Part shown: positions 63,328 through 64,000 of the stretch, in pieces
Layout of the letters: each line of letters starts with the position of its first letter
Numbering within the stretch: position 1 is the stretch's first letter
Assembly: GCA_901472455.1 (NCBI GenBank)
Contig: LR590464.1
Span: 4,998,885-5,062,884 of the forward strand
Direction: 5' to 3'
Origin: Leclercia adecarboxylata
GTDB lineage: Bacteria > Pseudomonadota > Gammaproteobacteria > Enterobacterales > Enterobacteriaceae
Length of the DNA stretch: 64,000 bases
Program-made: the position numbers and the translations under genes
Notes under the pieces: generated by a model
What the model was told of the DNA's origin: nothing
The model's input: the letters and a program-made list of their open reading frames with translations, nothing else
Databases searched by the model: none

Positions 63328-63931
63328 GGCGATTTCTAACCTAAACTTGAATAAATTCAATGACTTTTTGTGGAGTCCGAACGAATAACGAACAATGGAC
63401 GCCGAAGCCATGGGTGATTAAAGAGGCCGGATTGTAATAATTGTACACTCCAGAGTCAATTCTCTTTCCTTATTTCCCGCGTCTTTCCGCACGTTTTTAG
63501 CGTGCAAATTGAACAGCGTCAGACGCAGGTCTTAGAGTCCCACGCGCCGGGTGGGGAATTATACGGCCTCCAGGGCAAATCGCAAGGATCGTCCAGGATC
63601 TTCGTTAGATCATTTCAGCAAAAAATCGTCTTTACTCATTAATTTTTCCAATATGCGGCCTAAATCGTGGGGGCGTATCCTCCAGGATCGTTTACACTTA
63701 CCCCGTTTCGATCCTCCTGTGGATAAATCGGGAAGAAACTGTGAGAAACAGAAGATCTCTGGCTCAGTTTAAGCTATGATCCGCGGTCCTGGATCGGATC
63801 CCAGGATCCTGGTCGGGCAAAAACCGCAAATAGCGGTTCGCACGTCCCCCTTAACGCCGGGTCTTTTCGACGTGTGTCTACAATCATGACTATTCAATAG
63901 CTTTTCTTTTTATGTTCGAGTGGAGTCCGCC
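63328..63931. promoter_or_regulatory. rpmH-dnaA divergent regulatory region
   Basis: About 600 bases without a credible gene. The dnaA side (63640-63800) is rich in GATC sites and contains the DnaA box listed separately, matching the E. coli layout where dnaA P1 and P2 are repressed by DnaA and sequestered by SeqA. The rpmH side must contain the rpmH promoters. Confidence 0.75.
63718..63726 (-). promoter_or_regulatory. DnaA box in the dnaA promoter region
   Basis: TGTGGATAA on the plus strand (TTATCCACA on minus), a perfect DnaA box about 205 bases upstream of dnaA. It corresponds to the autoregulatory box between E. coli dnaA P1 and P2. Confidence 0.85.
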
Positions 63932-64000
63932 GTGTCACTTTCGCTTTGGCAGCAGTGTCTTGCCCGATTGCAGGATGAGTTACCAGCCACAGAATTCAGT
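63932..64000 (+). CDS. dnaA: DnaA replication initiator, first 23 codons
   Basis: GTG start at 63932 after GGAGTCCGCC, reading MSLSLWQQCLARLQDELPAT as in E. coli DnaA domain I (DnaB and DiaA interaction). The gene continues beyond the window. Its product acts on the oriC located 38 kb to the left. Confidence 0.97.
   Translation, partial: MSLSLWQQCLARLQDELPATEFS

Overview
The window is chromosome from a gammaproteobacterium of the Enterobacteriaceae, next to the replication origin. Nearly every protein is close to its E. coli K-12 counterpart, and gene order follows the E. coli polA-to-dnaA region read in reverse. The tna operon implies an indole producer. The 16S variable regions look like the Enterobacter/Leclercia group. 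Leclercia is my guess, with low confidence.

Layout. 1-4.5 kb: polA start, yihG, dsbA-srkA-yihD, mobA-mobB. 4.6-10.1 kb: one rRNA operon on the minus strand (5S, 23S, tRNA-Glu, 16S, promoters P2 and P1). 10.2-20.3 kb: yieP, hsrA, the ribose operon rbsDACBK-R with its operators, and kup. 20.5-25.6 kb: ravA-viaA, asnA, asnC, mioC. 25.58-25.86 kb: oriC. 25.9-36 kb: mnmG, rsmG and the nine-gene ATP synthase operon. 36.1-38.5 kb: two consensus CRP sites, a 23-codon ORF and a periplasmic exopolygalacturonate lyase gene that is not at this place in E. coli. 38.8-47.1 kb: glmU, glmS and the Pho-box-controlled pstSCAB-phoU operon. 47.3-50.2 kb: a BglG-type antiterminator/terminator, bglH and yieL, without bglGFB. 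50.2-56.1 kb: yieH, adeP, chrR, yieE, yidZ, mdtL. 56.2-59.4 kb: tnaC-tnaA-tnaB with a CRP site. 59.4-64 kb: mnmE, yidC, yidD, rnpA, rpmH and the start of dnaA.

Two cautions shape the reading. First, at least 40 single- or double-base indels break otherwise normal genes, including essential ones (rnpA, glmU, glmS). Similar anomalies occur in the 16S gene. Undoing each indel restores the family length, so most are probably sequencing or assembly errors. I give such genes as one full-length feature and state the break. Second, the rRNA operon has rrnC-type flanks upstream (yieP-hsrA, tRNA-Glu spacer) and rrnA-type flanks downstream (mobB-mobA, no distal tRNAs). The roughly 90 kb that separate rrnC and rrnA in E. 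coli are absent here. This is either an inter-rrn rearrangement or a misjoin.

By function the window combines replication initiation (dnaA, oriC, mioC, polA), energy (atp), envelope precursor synthesis (glmU, glmS), phosphate uptake, protein insertion and folding (yidC, dsbA), tRNA modification (mnmG, mnmE) and carbon scavenging (rbs, pectate lyase, bglH, yieL, tna). The least conventional pieces are the CRP-flanked small ORF at 36.2 kb, the KdgR-like box and pectate lyase beside it, and the orphan antiterminator before bglH.
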